Shown here one piece after another: positions 49,690 to 61,225 of a DNA stretch of 64,000 bases. The notes under the pieces are model-generated. The model searched no databases, was not told where the DNA came from, and saw only the letters and a list, made by a program, of their open reading frames with translations. The position numbers were made by a program, and so were the translations under genes. Source of the DNA: Sympetrum striolatum (Eukaryota; Arthropoda; Insecta; Odonata; Libellulidae). Each line of letters begins with the position of its first letter. Positions within the stretch are counted from its first letter, which is position 1. The DNA is taken from NCBI GenBank assembly GCA_947579665.1, contig OX388344.1:10100346-10164345 (forward strand). Direction: 5' to 3'.

Positions 49690-49848
49690 ATAGTTTAATT
49701 GTATAGCGTACGGGAGGTTTTTGGAGGGGTTTAACTCCCGTCTTTGGGCGAATGCCAGGCTTAAAATCATTTTTATGTTCCCTTCTAACGTTGCCAACTG
49801 GCCTGAAGGCCAATTTGCAACGTGAGCTTAAATAAATAAATAAATAAG
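49690..49848 (+). mobile_element. 3' end of a non-LTR retrotransposon
   Basis: An inverted repeat (ACGTTGC with GCAACGT, enclosing TGGCC-TGAA-GGCCA) at about 49787-49821 is followed by a short (TAAA)n tail at 49829-49847. A terminal stem-loop plus simple-repeat tail is what the CR1-like element at 14586-14642 shows, with different sequence. No coding part remains. Confidence 0.5.
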
Positions 49849-51341
49849 ACTCTAATGCGAACATTGGACAGTGGTTAAGAGGGCACGCAGAAAAGTGCGG
49901 GTGTAGCAGAAAAAGGGGCCAGTCATTAGGTTACGCACGAGTCCGGAAGATATTTGGTATAAGGCGAATGATACAATGGATAATAAAAACAGTGAAAACC
50001 CTAAGGTATCAGTATTTCCCTTTGATGGAGCTCCATGAGCCAAAATTACAATTAAATGTGCATCAAATATATTTGTGATAAAAAATTTGGAATTAAGGGT
50101 AAACAATGCTAGGAAGATAAAGAAGATGAAATTTAATCGCAGAAAGGTAAGTTATCAGCAAAAAAATGGAAAAACGTAATTTCCTAAGCGGAAAATCTCG
50201 AGATGTGCATGGTAATGCATGCGTATGGCGGAGTTGCCTAACTCAGATTTTCAGTCGCTAATTTTTCATAAACAAAGGCCCGTTGAGTTGAACGGTCGGA
50301 CACGCGTCCATTATTTTTAAGAAGAGAATGTGCCTTGAAAGTTTCGTTTGAATCTGTTGCCCACAAACCTGGTGTTTCCCAGTTCGTGAAGTATTGTACT
50401 AAGTAAATTGAAAAGAAAACATGCCTCGCTGATTGCTGAAATATCGCGGATTATTTTTGCTATATTTGTGGAGGGTTTGAAATCGCGAAAAGTGCGACTT
50501 ACTCCGCTTATTTATTACTTACGTTACTCAGTTATATAAACTTCCTCAGTAAATCGGAAAGGGAATGTTTTATGTATATTGTTTTAACGCGAAATTAATT
50601 TTATATTATTCATTTCTTTTATTCTTTTGCGTAGGGACAATTTTTCAACCTTTCATGTTCGGAATCAACGCTTTGTCTCACACACAAGCCTCGATGGAAG
50701 TAAATGAAAACAAATAATTATAATAATAAAACGGCTTTATTCGGGCGAGATTGAGACTAAAAGTCTTCCATCTAACCCATAAATAGGAAGCTCACCTTGG
50801 TTTTTCTGAGTGGGGAATGTTCTTCTGCAGCATTTGTTAAACATGTGAGTTTATACTATAAAATAGTATTTAAAAGCCAACAACTGTATATTCGCTGCGG
50901 TGACGAAGAAACAAACTCGAATTTTATGAAATTAAAAAAAAATGTTTTTTTGGCCCCCGACCCTGGATGGATGTAAGCTTGTATTGGTTTACTGAGCTTA
51001 AATTAAGAATCAGTATCTTGAATTTTAGTGCGTTGTTATTAAGGAAGGGTCGGTTCCACCGATTCTTGGAGGAAACGAAGTCTGAATTCTGAAGAAACAC
51101 TAATTTGTAAAAAATGGGCAAATTTAAAAATTCTGTGGCTCTAAATTTACCTGGTGTTGATTGCGCACTTGTACGCAATGACCGGATAAATTGGCGGAAG
51201 AATGTTTTTCATTTTCTGATGCTTGGAAAGTGCGCCGAGCGGCATCACCGAGGAGCGCCAATGGGCTCAAATCGAAAAAAGCTGTACCTGGGGCACGAAC
51301 TTAGAAAGTATAGGACTGGAAACTGCTGAAATTTTTTGGCT
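49849..51341. other. Gene-free DNA
   Basis: No PRODH2 upstream exon, transposon terminus or array motif was recognised here. Confidence 0.35.
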
Positions 51342-51655
51342 CCCTTAATGTCCACATCCGCGAGATGGCAGCACTGAAGTTCGCCCTTTGAAACCATAAT
51401 ATTATATGGAGTAAACGGTGAAAAAGCACGATTATGATATATATGTAATAAAGAGTAAAATTTACCAAAGATGGAATTAAGAGTAATTGTTTTATACATC
51501 AATAGGGTCTTTTGAATTGAATACAAAAAATTTGAATAAGACGGATTAATTAGCAAATCCGAAGAATAGGTGCTTGCCTTATGTGCAAAACACAGGTAGT
51601 AACTTTGTCGCCGTAAAAACATTCTTCGTAAATCACTGAAATGCGACGAACCGTA

Positions 51656-52598
51656 CCGTAGAATGGGGTGACTTTGGCCGTTTTTTAGATTTTCTTTTTA
51701 TATTTCTGTATTCAATTACATTCTCTATGCTCAGAAAATTTAAATTACATGATGGTAATTCTTATTTATGCAAATAGTATCTAAAAATTTTCTTAAGCAA
51801 CGGAATTTGTTTAAGAAATAAAGAATGGGGTGGCTTTGGCCACTAAATATGTTTCCTAAATATCGCCTATAAAATTAACTATAATACTAAATTTACGACC
51901 ATTAATATATTTTAAAATCTTTAAATTATTATTATATTTAATCTTTGTTTAATAGGTACTGAGATAAGAAGTTATTGACTCATTATAACGTTTTTCCACT
52001 TTATTTATAGATTTTCAAAAGAAAAATAATTTTTTTACATTTTTAAATTTTTTTTCTCTAAAAACAAAAAGAATGAAAAATTCTTGTAGAAAACTTCTAC
52101 TCACTGTCACTCGAACCCTTTTAAATATTTATTCAAGCCTTAGAGTCAGTGTTTTGTTTCTACTAATGAATCTCCGAACCCAAACAATTTCTGGAATTTT
52201 TGTCAAAGCACTGAACATTTACTTTTTACTGTTCAAATACGTTTGTACTAAAATTTAACAGTACTTCCACTAATTTAATCTCTTTTCACGAAGAATCACT
52301 GTTTGGCCTCCAACTGTCTTCAAATGTTTCCCATCTTGCTGAGTGTTACTGAGAAAAGTTAACAGACTGAGGTTTCGTAGACTTGTCTCGAGAATGCACG
52401 ATTTTCAATTTAGTTCCCAATGACAATTGTACTGTCAATGTTGCAAGGAGCGAGACAGATTGGCTGACCATATGTCAAGACAATCTAAATTCTAAAGGGC
52501 AGGAAAAAATAGCTACTTCGTGAAATTTTAGTACTACATAACTTATTGTACTACAAATTTTTAATTTGAGGAATCACATTAGTCACCCCTTTCTACGG
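51656..52598. mobile_element. Tc1/mariner-type non-autonomous element (943 bp)
   Basis: Termini CCGTAGAATGGGGTGACT and, inverted, CCGTAGAAAGGGGTGACT match at 17 of 18 positions and are flanked by TA on both sides (51654-51655, 52599-52600). The interior is AT-rich and non-coding. TA duplication plus these termini fit a Tc1/mariner or pogo-type MITE. Confidence 0.8.
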
Positions 52599-52699
52599 TA
52601 ACGTTGATGTAAGTTGGAAAGTGCGACCACGTTGTGTGAGTTGGAGATCTTCATTGTCGTTACTGGGCTTGAAGACTTTTGATATATTTAAGATATCCT

Positions 52700-53200
52700 T
52701 AATCTTAAAAATGCCTTGTCATCGTTGTATTGCTCCAGATAAAGAAACACAGCAAGTATGCTGTTTGCCAGGCTGCATTAATTCATCTGGGTCATTCTCT
52801 TGCCATCCAGTAGCAAAGTTAACAAATCTGAAAAATATGGGGGTTTTGGTTCATCCTAATGTAAACCTTCATACTTTCATCCTCAAAGTGAAGGAACAAT
52901 TTGTAAAGCACTGTGAGTCAAATGATGTGCTTGAGTGCAGAGTTACTTGAAGGTGATGACGAGATAACTTTCCCATGCTTTGAGCACGGAAGTGAAATCA
53001 TAGCATATATAATAAAATATTACGCAACTATGAGGATTAGACAGCATGCAAAGCTTATAAATTTAAAGAAAGTGCATCGAAAAGGAAAATTGCGAAACTG
53101 CCTAAAACTTAATGTTTGGTCAATAAATTTTTTAAACCGCTCTATCCTTTATGTTTGTATAGTGTATAACCTAACTTCACATTTCAGCCTCCCCAAGATA
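52700..53200 (+). pseudogene. C-terminal transposase-like remnant, one frameshift
   Basis: The first part reads MPCHRCIAPDKETQQVCCLP followed by GCINSSGSFSCHPVAKLTN, a Cys/His-rich stretch, then HPNVNLHTFILKVKEQFVKH. After a frameshift near 52945 it continues FPCFEHGSEIIAYIIKYY and MRIRQHAKLINLKK. The pattern 'EHG...II.Y....MRIR.H.K' resembles the C-terminal tail of P-element/THAP-like transposases, but I am not certain. Upstream catalytic sequence is absent, perhaps displaced by the MITE that ends at 52598. Confidence 0.4.
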
Positions 53201-53331
53201 AAATGAAGTCCACGTCAGTCATTAAAATTTATTACTTTTGGGTTTATGTATGTTTCAACAATATTTGACCGTTTACTCATTTCCTGGAGACTATTTCTGG
53301 GAACTTCGATTTTTTTCAGGAAATGTATATA

Positions 53332-53453
53332 CGAGGGTGGTCTGAAAAGTTTCCGACCCCAGATTTTTCAGACATCTTCAGAAAATTTTCAGAAATTTTC
53401 AGAAAACATGTCAAGAAATGTTGTACTGTCGGAAACTTTTCAGACCACCCATG
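53332..53453. mobile_element. mariner MITE (122 bp)
   Basis: Termini CGAGGGTGGTCTGAAAAG and, inverted, CATGGGTGGTCTGAAAAG continue into TTTCCGAC on both sides. TA dinucleotides flank it at 53330-53331 and 53454-53455. The 'GGGTGGTCTGAAAAGTTTC' terminus is well known for insect mariner elements. No transposase remains. Confidence 0.92.
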
Positions 53454-53953
53454 TACATACATCCTAGGATTCTAGTTTTAAAAAGCCTAATTGAAAGTAG
53501 ATGTAACGCTGGTAATTTATTAAGGATCAATTATTTTCTCTGTATCCAAGCAGAATACATTGCACTTCGCTGATCTACGAATAATGTTTTCACGGCGACG
53601 GAGTTACTTGTGGTGTGCCCTAAAGGCAACCTGCACTAATTCTTCGGATTTACTAATTTGTCCATTTTATTCAATTGTTTTAAGTACTTATAAATGGATA
53701 AATCACTAACTCTGAATTCCATCTTTGGTATATACTACTCCCGCAAAGAAAAAGAGGGAAAAAGGATCATAATCGTGCTGTTTATTCCATTTACTCCATA
53801 TGAGAACATGGTTTCAAAGGGCGAGCTTCAGTGCTGCCACCTCGTGGCTGCGGTCATTAAGGGCGTCAGCCGATTGTACAGTCAGCATAGGGGAGCTTCA
53901 GGGGCGTGACCTGGGGCCAATAATGTTTTTTTTGAACTTGAAACTTAGCATAG

Positions 53954-54395
53954 GACACGTTTTTAAATTCATCGATGGATCCATCAAACGGTTTTTTTAT
54001 TCAACGATGGATTTACAATGCTTTTCACCGATGTCCATCGCTTCCATCGAGATTAATTCCCGATGAAAAGCCGATGGTACTGATAACAGTAGCGGGTCAT
54101 TCAAATGTCAATATCAATAACCTCATAAAAAGCAAGTAAATGCCAACATACAATGGGAAATATAACGTATTTATAATGCATCAATCAACGAAAACAAACG
54201 ATGCAATGGATTACGTTGCAACAGAGTGTAAAGAATTATGGAGATGGAACAAGTTGTTAATGCAACAGTAGCCATCTTGTCAAACAGCATACAAACCAAC
54301 GGACTGTTCATCAAGAATCGATAACTCATCGAAGTAATCAGACAAACATCGATGCAATCCATCGCTCATTAGATTGCTGAACTTAAAAACGTGCC
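53954..54395. mobile_element. Candidate MITE with 5-bp CATAG duplication
   Basis: Termini GACACGTTTTTAAATTC and, inverted, GGCACGTTTTTAAGTTC match at 15 of 17. CATAG is duplicated exactly at 53949-53953 and 54396-54400. The interior is rich in CATCGATG/CCATCG words in both orientations, forming many small inverted repeats. Superfamily unknown. Confidence 0.7.
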
Positions 54396-54812
54396 CATAG
54401 CCATAGCAAAAGGATCGTATTTAATGTTTCCGCTTGTTGTTTTAAATGTTTTCAGGCGTCAAAAAGATACAGGGCGTAAAACTTAAGAAATGTTCACAGT
54501 AAACGGGAACCTCGGATTGTTCGCTTAAAGACATTCAAGTTGGTTGATTTGTAGCGACTTTCGAGAAAAATGTTGGAAAAAACAACGATATAGAAATTTA
54601 GTAGAACTTTTTATCTTTCAATTCGTTGAAGTCTTTGTGCTCTGAGTATTTGGTATGTGTATAGTATGAATAGTAAAGTGATTATTTGATTATTTAAAGA
54701 AACAAAATGGCGGAACCCTTTTTCGGCCAAATTTCGAGATAAGGGTAAGGAAAACTACTAAGTAAACGGTGGATATAGCACGCCAATCTACAAGGATTCT
54801 TGAAATGGAATC
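54396..54812. other. Gene-free DNA
   Basis: No feature recognised between the CATAG-flanked element and the next CTTTCTCC copy. Confidence 0.35.
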
Positions 54813-55681
54813 TAAAAAATCTGATGTGGCCAGCACATGACTTTCTCCATATATATAAGATGTAAATATTTATCTACCGCAGTAATTTCGAACTCTATAT
54901 TCCATCTAAACTTGGAATATGAGTGTTTAATATATATATATAATATTATCTTCGACGCCAAAAACATGAATAATAATGTTTTACGGGACATGATCGATGA
55001 AAAACGATGAAATTGGCATTTCGCCCATAGAGCCCAGAGCGCCCACTAAGTACATAATCAGCAACCTCCGGTTTATCAGTATTTCATGAATTACTCCTAC
55101 ACAATCAGTGATACAAAAATATTATTCAACCAAAAGTTATAGTAAAAATTATTTTCTAAAACTTTTATAAATAATAGTACATACCTAAATATCATATTTA
55201 TGGAGATATTTTGAAAACCGGAAATGAGCTTTGAAGAATACAATTCGACTTCCGGTAAACCGATTTACTCCAAAAACTAATCAACTCTTAAAAAACTAAA
55301 TAAAGTACTATATATGAAATTTGGTGTTGATATAATGCATCTTTTTTAAGTTAGAGCGCCTACAAAGTACATAACGGCTACTTCCGGTTTATCGGTATTT
55401 CACGAATAACTCCTAATCAACCGGTGATACAAAAATATGTTAAATACAAAAGTTATAGTAAATTACACAATCTAAAACTTTTATAAATAATACAATGCAC
55501 GTATATATCATATTTATGGAGATATTTTGAAAACCGGAAATGAGCTATAATGAATGAAGCTCGACTTCCGGTCAACCGATTTACTACAAAAACTAATCAA
55601 CTCTGACAGCACACATCACAGTACTATATACGAAGTTTGGTATTAATACGACCAATAGTTTTCACGATAGAGCGCCCACTA

Positions 55682-55721
<40 letters not shown>

Positions 55722-55850
55722 ACAGACATCATTCCGAAAATGGTCAAAACGTGTTCTAGGGACCCCAAAACGTGTATTTCCGTTGAAATCTCGAAGTCGA
55801 ATTTTTTCATGAAAACAATACTTTCTCTATACTTCGTATATGGAGAAAGT
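54813..55850 (-). mobile_element. CTTTCTCC-family repeat, near full length
   Basis: On the minus strand it begins ACTTTCTCCATATACGAAGT and ends with GGAGAAAGTCATGTGCTGGC, then CACATCAGATTTTTT. It carries the microsatellite (as AC at 55682-55720), three 'gggcgctct' unit starts and the palindromic 5' block. Length (about 1,040 bp) matches the copy at 10818 and predicts the length of the interrupted copy at 56526/62236. Confidence 0.85.
55682..55722 (+). repeat. (AC)n microsatellite
   Basis: About 18 AC repeats inside the minus-strand CTTTCTCC element. Confidence 0.95.
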
Positions 55851-56179
55851 AAAAAAAAAAACATTTTCAATTTACCAGCTACCCTGGAATTGGTGGATTT
55901 TTCGTAAGCGCTGTCATAGAACATAAAATCCCCAAATCCAGTTTTTTGTCTTTTTGATGAGGCGAAGTCTAATAGACAAAATGGACGCAGCGTTAAGAAA
56001 CTTTCCCTTTAACCCCTTTTAGCCCCTATTTTAAGTTTAATCGTGAAAACAATTCTGGCGATTTTTTCATATATATTATAAAATATATTGGTAAAAATAT
56101 TATGTATCGATAAAAAATATTCTTGGCAGAATTGACGTTAAGAAATATTCACATATGGACATTTTAGCCGACCCTTAAG

Positions 56180-56525
56180 GCACGGGATTTAAGTCCATGA
56201 CACTCAAGCTCGCTCGCATCAACTCATTGGCTAGGATTATTTGCCACTTTTCACATTCATCACACAAGGGTTCCGGACTTCAAGGGATGAAAAATGATCT
56301 GTTATTACCATTAAAAAGATGATTTTATGGAATTCAGGATTATTCTAATTTGGCCCTAGCTACATTCTTAGATCTCAGGTTCAAGCAAATTTCGTTTACA
56401 AATGGACAAAGTTTGCAGGATATCAAAGAACTTATTTACTCTGTTATCAGTGAATATTCAAATGCAGGACTTGGCACAGAGGCTCACTGTATCCACCAGT
56501 TCAGGAATTTCGTCACAATATAGAA
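56180..56525 (+). pseudogene. hAT transposase relic, 5' portion
   Basis: The frame reads YGIQDYSNLALATFLDLRFK and then DIKELIYSVISEYSNAGLG. 'LATFLDPRFK' followed by a helical stretch is the text just before the C-terminal region of hAT transposases. It stops at the insertion of the CTTTCTCC element and resumes at 62237. The N-terminal part and hAT termini were not found. Confidence 0.7.
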
Positions 56526-56650
56526 AAATCTGATGTGGCCAGCACATGACTTTCTCCATATATATAAGATGTAAATATTTATCTACCGCAGTAATTTCGA
56601 ACTTTATATTCCATCTAAACATGGAATATGAGTGATTTATATATCTATTA
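56526..56650 (-). mobile_element. CTTTCTCC element, 3' portion (split copy)
   Basis: On the minus strand this is the last roughly 125 bases of the family, ending GGAGAAAGTCATGTGCTGGC and CACATCAGATTTTT. It breaks off in the AT microsatellite region at exactly the point where the other part resumes at 61298. Together they give about 1,065 bp, the size of the uninterrupted copies. Confidence 0.88.
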
Positions 56651-57722
56651 CTAGTAAAATGTAGCTTGCATACTGCAAGCAGATCGACAACACTAATTTC
56701 ATAACGGCATTATATCGGGACGGTCCCGGAAAGGAAAAAAAGGATTGAAAATATTCTTAAAATTCGCTTCAATTTAATCGTCTGGCATCGAACCCGGCTC
56801 TTTTTGGTGAAATTTCTATGCAGCACATCAGAAGATCATCTTCTCTAAATACGTGTGAAAAATCAATAAGAAATATGGGCTGCAACTGCCTCAAACGAAG
56901 ACCTACTTTTCACGAATGTTAATAGCTCTCTGGATTCGAACCAAGGACGATCTAGGAAATATAAAATGTGTTTTCGAAATGTATCTATAAGTTCTATATA
57001 TATGCCGAATTTCAAGTTTTAATATTATTGGGAAGGGGTTCAAAATAATTCTTAAAAATCGGATCAGTGACTGATTGTAGAGACGCCTGGTGTCGAACCC
57101 TGGACGTATTGGAAGCTGTAAATGCACAAAATGCCTTGCTAGGACTTGATCTAATTTCATACAAAGTTTGAAGTCGATATCATACCGGGAATTACCTAAA
57201 ATGTGTTTCTGTTATCCCCATAAGAAATGCATTGTGGAGTGCAAATGGCCCACTGGGATCGAACCAAGGACCATAAGCGAATACAAAAAAATTGATTATG
57301 AAATATTTTTATGATTTCTAACCCCATGCCAAATTTCAAGATTCCATGCATTCGGAAAGGGGTCCAAAAAAAATCTTAAAAATCGCCACAACGCATTTTA
57401 AACGGCCGATTTTTGCCCCGACCTAGCATCGAACCCAGGATATTTTTCGTTAAACCCATTTATGTTTTCGATAGATCATGTTCATATATATAGGCTCCTT
57501 GAGTTTTAATTCTCTACCTATACGGGAAGTATTTTTTTTTAATTCCCGAAAATCAAAGCAATGCATTTAAACGGGAAAAATCGGGACTTTGGGGCCCTCT
57601 GGAATCGAACCCATGACACTGAGGTTCAAAATCGCAATTTTTCTGGAGGTTATACGTTATGGCCAATATGTCGTAAAAATTTCAAGCCATTGACGCTAGT
57701 GGTTTAGCCTGTGACTTTGTAT
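56651..57722 (-). repeat. Array-repeat element 1 (minus)
   Basis: Six units in minus orientation, with B-box-like motifs near 56766 (unit 6), 56935, 57088, 57258, 57430 and 57601 (unit 1, GGTTCGATTCC). The 3' end, 'cattttactag' at 56651-56660 on the minus strand, abuts the split CTTTCTCC element; the expected 'actcg' is mutated. Confidence 0.85.
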
Positions 57723-57758
57723 CCTCTCTATATATATATATATATGAATATATATATA

Positions 57759-57848
57759 TATGATATATGAATGAATCCGGAGAAGCATCTATATATAATA
57801 GATATCTATTATATATAGATGCTTCTCCGGATTCATTCATATATCATA
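57759..57848. repeat. Perfect 90-bp palindrome between array elements
   Basis: Two 45-base arms meet with no spacer between 57803 and 57804 (GATATC). Each arm contains GATGCTTCTCCGGATTCATT reading outward. I checked every position by eye and found no mismatch. Related half-palindromes lie next to almost every other array element in the window. Confidence 0.95.
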
Positions 57849-58925
57849 CGAGTAAAATGTAGCTTGCATACTGCAAGCAGATCGGCAATACTAATTTCAT
57901 ATCGGAATCATATCGGAACGCTCCTCAAAAGAAAAAAAAAAGGATTGAAATTTTTCTTAAAATTCGCTTAAATTTCATCGTCTGGCATCGAACCCGGGTC
58001 TTACTGGTGAACTACCTATGCAGCACAATAGAAGATCATCATCTCTAACCATGTGTGAAAATTCAAGCAGAAATATTGGCTACAACTGCCTCAAAAGACG
58101 TTCTAATTATCACGAATGTAAATGGCTCTCTGGATTCGAACCAAGGACGATCTTGGAAATCTAAAAGATATTTCTGAAAGTTATTTATGATTTCTATCTA
58201 TATGCAGAATTTCAAATTTCTATATTATTGGGAAAGGTTTCCAAATAATTCCTAAAAATCGGATCAACTTCTGATTGCAGAGACACCTGGTGTCGAACCC
58301 AGGACATATTGTAAGCTGTGCATGCAAAGTTTGATTTGTAAATACTTTTTCTTGTATCTTGCAAAGTTTGAAGTCGATAGCATGCCGGGAAGTACCTTAA
58401 TTTTGTTTCCGTTATCTCCGTAAGGAATGCATTGAGAAGTGAAAATGGTCCTCTGGGATCGAACCAAAGACCATCAGCGAACATGAAAAATTTGATTACG
58501 AAATATATTTATGATATCTATCGACGTGCCGAGTTTCAAGTATCCATCTTATCGGGAAAGGATCCAAAAAAATTTATCAAAATCGCCGCAATGCATTTTA
58601 AACGGCCGATTTTTGCCCCGACCTAGCATCGAACCATGGACCATATTCGGCGATGTCTTTCTGATTTACGTTGGATTTGCACGGCTTCTAGCGATCCCTT
58701 GAATTTCAACTCTCTACTTTTCCGGGAAGTGCCTCAAAAAAATTTTCGAAAATCCCCGCCATGTATTCTTATGGAGAAAATCGCGACTTTGGGGCCCTCT
58801 GGAATCGAACCTATGACACTGAGGATCAAAACCGCAATTTTTCTGGCGGTTACACGTTATGGCCAATACGTTGTAAAAATTTCAAGTCAATGACGCTTGT
58901 GGTTTAGGCTGTGAATTAGTATCCT
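57849..58925 (-). repeat. Array-repeat element 2 (minus)
   Basis: All six B-box-like motifs are present on the minus strand at 58801-58811 (unit 1), 58625, 58455, 58289, 58132 and 57984 (unit 6). Spacings are 176, 170, 166, 157 and 148, identical to element 3. Unit 1 and unit 5 match GGTTCGANTCC exactly. The element ends in a (ATCT)n-rich linker at 58920-58950. Confidence 0.9.
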
Positions 58926-59008
58926 ATCTATCTATCTATCTATCTATCTATATGAATGAATCCGGAGAAGCATCTATATATAATAGATATATATATATAT
59001 ATATATAG

Positions 59009-60086
59009 AGAGGATACAAACTCACAGGCCAAACAACAAGCGTCATTGACTTGAAATTTTTACGACATATTGGCCATAACGTATATCCTCCAGAAAAATT
59101 GCGATTTTGAACCTCAGTGTCATGGGTTCGATTCCAGAGGGCTCCAAAATCTCGATTTTTCCCGTTTAAATGCATTGCTTTGATTTTCGGGAATTAAAAA
59201 AAAATACTTTCCGGATAGGTAGAGAATTAAAACTCAAGGAGCCTATATATATGAACATGATCTATCGAAAACATAAATGAGTTTTACGGAAAATATCCTG
59301 GGTTCGATGCTAGGTCAAGGCAAAAATCGGCCGTTTAAAACGCATTGTGGCGAATTTTAAGATTTTTTTTGGACCCTTTTCCGAATGCATGGAAACTTGA
59401 AATTTGGCATGGAGTTAAAAATCATAAATATATATCATAATCAAATTTTTTTTATTCGCTTATGGTCCTTGGTTCGATCCCAGAGGGCCATTTGCACTCC
59501 ACAATGCATTTCTTATGGGGATAACGGAAACAAATTTTAGGTACTTCTCGGCATGATATTGACTTCAAACTTTGCATAAAATAAGATCAAGTTCATAAAA
59601 ATCTAACTGTGCATTCACAGCTACCAGTGTGTCCTGGGTTCGACACCAGGCGTCTCTACAATCAGTAACTGATCCGAAATTCAATAATTATTTTGAACAC
59701 TTTCCCAACAATATAGAAACTTGAAATTCGGCATGTAGATAGAAATTATAGATACATTTCAAAATCATGTTTTAGATTTCCAAGATCGTCCTTGGTTCGA
59801 ATCCAGAGAGGCTTTTACAATCGTGAAAATTAGAACGTCTTTTGAGGCAGTTGTATCCAATATTTCTGCTTGAATTTTCACACATAGTTAGAGATGTTGA
59901 TCTTCTATTGTGCTGCATAAAAAGTTCACAGTAAAGACCCGGGTTCGATGCCAGACGATTAAATTTCAGTCAATTTTAAGAATATTTTCAATACTTTTTT
60001 TTTCTTTTGAGGACCGTCCCGACTTGATGCCGATATGAAATTAGTGTTGCCGATCTGCTTGCAGTATGCAAGCAACATTTTACTCG
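59009..60086 (+). repeat. Array-repeat element 3 (plus), reference copy
   Basis: Six units with B-box-like motifs at 59125, 59301, 59471, 59637, 59794 and 59942. A typical unit opens with GACTTGAAATTT or AACTTGAAATTC, has the motif GGTTCGANNCCAG in the middle, and closes with TTTTGAGG- or GGACCC-type text before a TTCCCGG/CCCGA run. In several units the motif lies in a hairpin, for example CCTGG with CCAGG around GTTCGACA in unit 4. An A-box-like TGGCCATAACG at 59072-59082 precedes unit 1 by about 42 nt. The end has the hairpin TGCTTGCAGTATGCAAGCA (60056-60074) and ATTTTACTCG. No coding frame. It is not a tRNA gene: no unit has a full cloverleaf. Confidence 0.9.
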
Positions 60087-60148
60087 TAATAGATATATAG
60101 ATGCTTCTCCGGATTCATTCATGTATATACCTATATAGATAGATAGAT

Positions 60149-61225
60149 AGGATACTAATTCACAGCCTAAACCACAAGCGTGATTGACTTGAAATTTTTA
60201 CGACGTTTTGGCCATAACGTGTAACCGCCAGAAAAAATGTGATTTTGAACCTCGGTGCCATGGGTTCGATTCCAGAAGGCCCCAAAGTCGCGATTTTCCC
60301 CATAAGAATACATGGCGGGGATTTTCCAAAATTTTTTTGAGGCCCTTTCCGGAGAAGGAAAGAATTGAAATTCGAGGGACCGCTAGAAGCCGTGCATATC
60401 CAACGAAAATCAAAAAGACATCTTCGAATTTTGTCCATGGTTCGATGCTAGGTCGGTGCAAAAATCGGCCGTTTAAAATGCATTGCCGCGATTTTTAAGA
60501 TTTTTTTTGGATCCTTTCCCAATAACATGGATACTTGAAACTCGGCACGTCGATAGATATCATGAATATATATCATAATCAAATTTTAGATGTTCAATGA
60601 TGGTCCTTGGTTCGATCCCAGAGGGCCATTTGCACTTCTCAATGCATTTCTTACGGAGATAACGGAAACAAAATTAAGGTACTTCCCGGCATGCTATCTA
60701 CATCAAACTTTGCATGATAGAAAAGCCAGTCCTTACAAATCAAACTTTGCATTCACAGCTTACAGTATTTCCTGGCTTCGACACCAGGTGTCTCTGCATT
60801 CAGAAATTGATCCGATTTTCAGGAATTATTTTCAAACCTTTCCCAACAATATAGAAACTTGAAATTTAGCATATACATAGAGATCATAAATAACTTTTAG
60901 AAACATGTTTTAGATTTCCAAGATCGTCCTTGGTTCGAATCCAGAGAGCCATTTACATTCGTGAAAATTAAAACGTCTTTTGAGGCAGTTGTAGCCAAAT
61001 ATTTCTGCTTAAATTTTCACACATAGTTAGAATCGGTGATCTTCTATTGTGCTGCATAGTAAGTTCACCAGAGAGACCCGGGTTCATTGCCAGACGATGA
61101 AATTTTAGCGAATTTGAAGAAATATTTCAATCCTTTTTTTTTTCTATTAAGGACCGACCCGATATGATGCCGATATAAAATTAGTGTTGTCGATCTGCTT
61201 GCAGTATGCAAGCTACATTTTACTC

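Larger units (their letters stand above)
51342..53863. mobile_element. Candidate long-TIR DNA transposon with nested elements
   Basis: Segments 51342-51634 and about 53571-53863 are inverted copies of each other, clearly alignable by eye. Outer ends read CCCTTAATGTCCACATCC and, inverted, CCCTTAATGACCGCAGCC; inner ends share 'ACGAAGAATGTTTT'-like text. Between them lie a transposase-like coding remnant (52700-53200) and two TA-flanked insertions (51656-52598 and 53332-53453). I found no target duplication, so an inverted repeat formed by two independent copies is possible. Confidence 0.55.

Noticed and set aside
49852..51622. Missing PRODH2 5' exon
   Set aside because: Minus-strand frames here have no similarity to the N-terminal family text, and part lies in a repeat arm.
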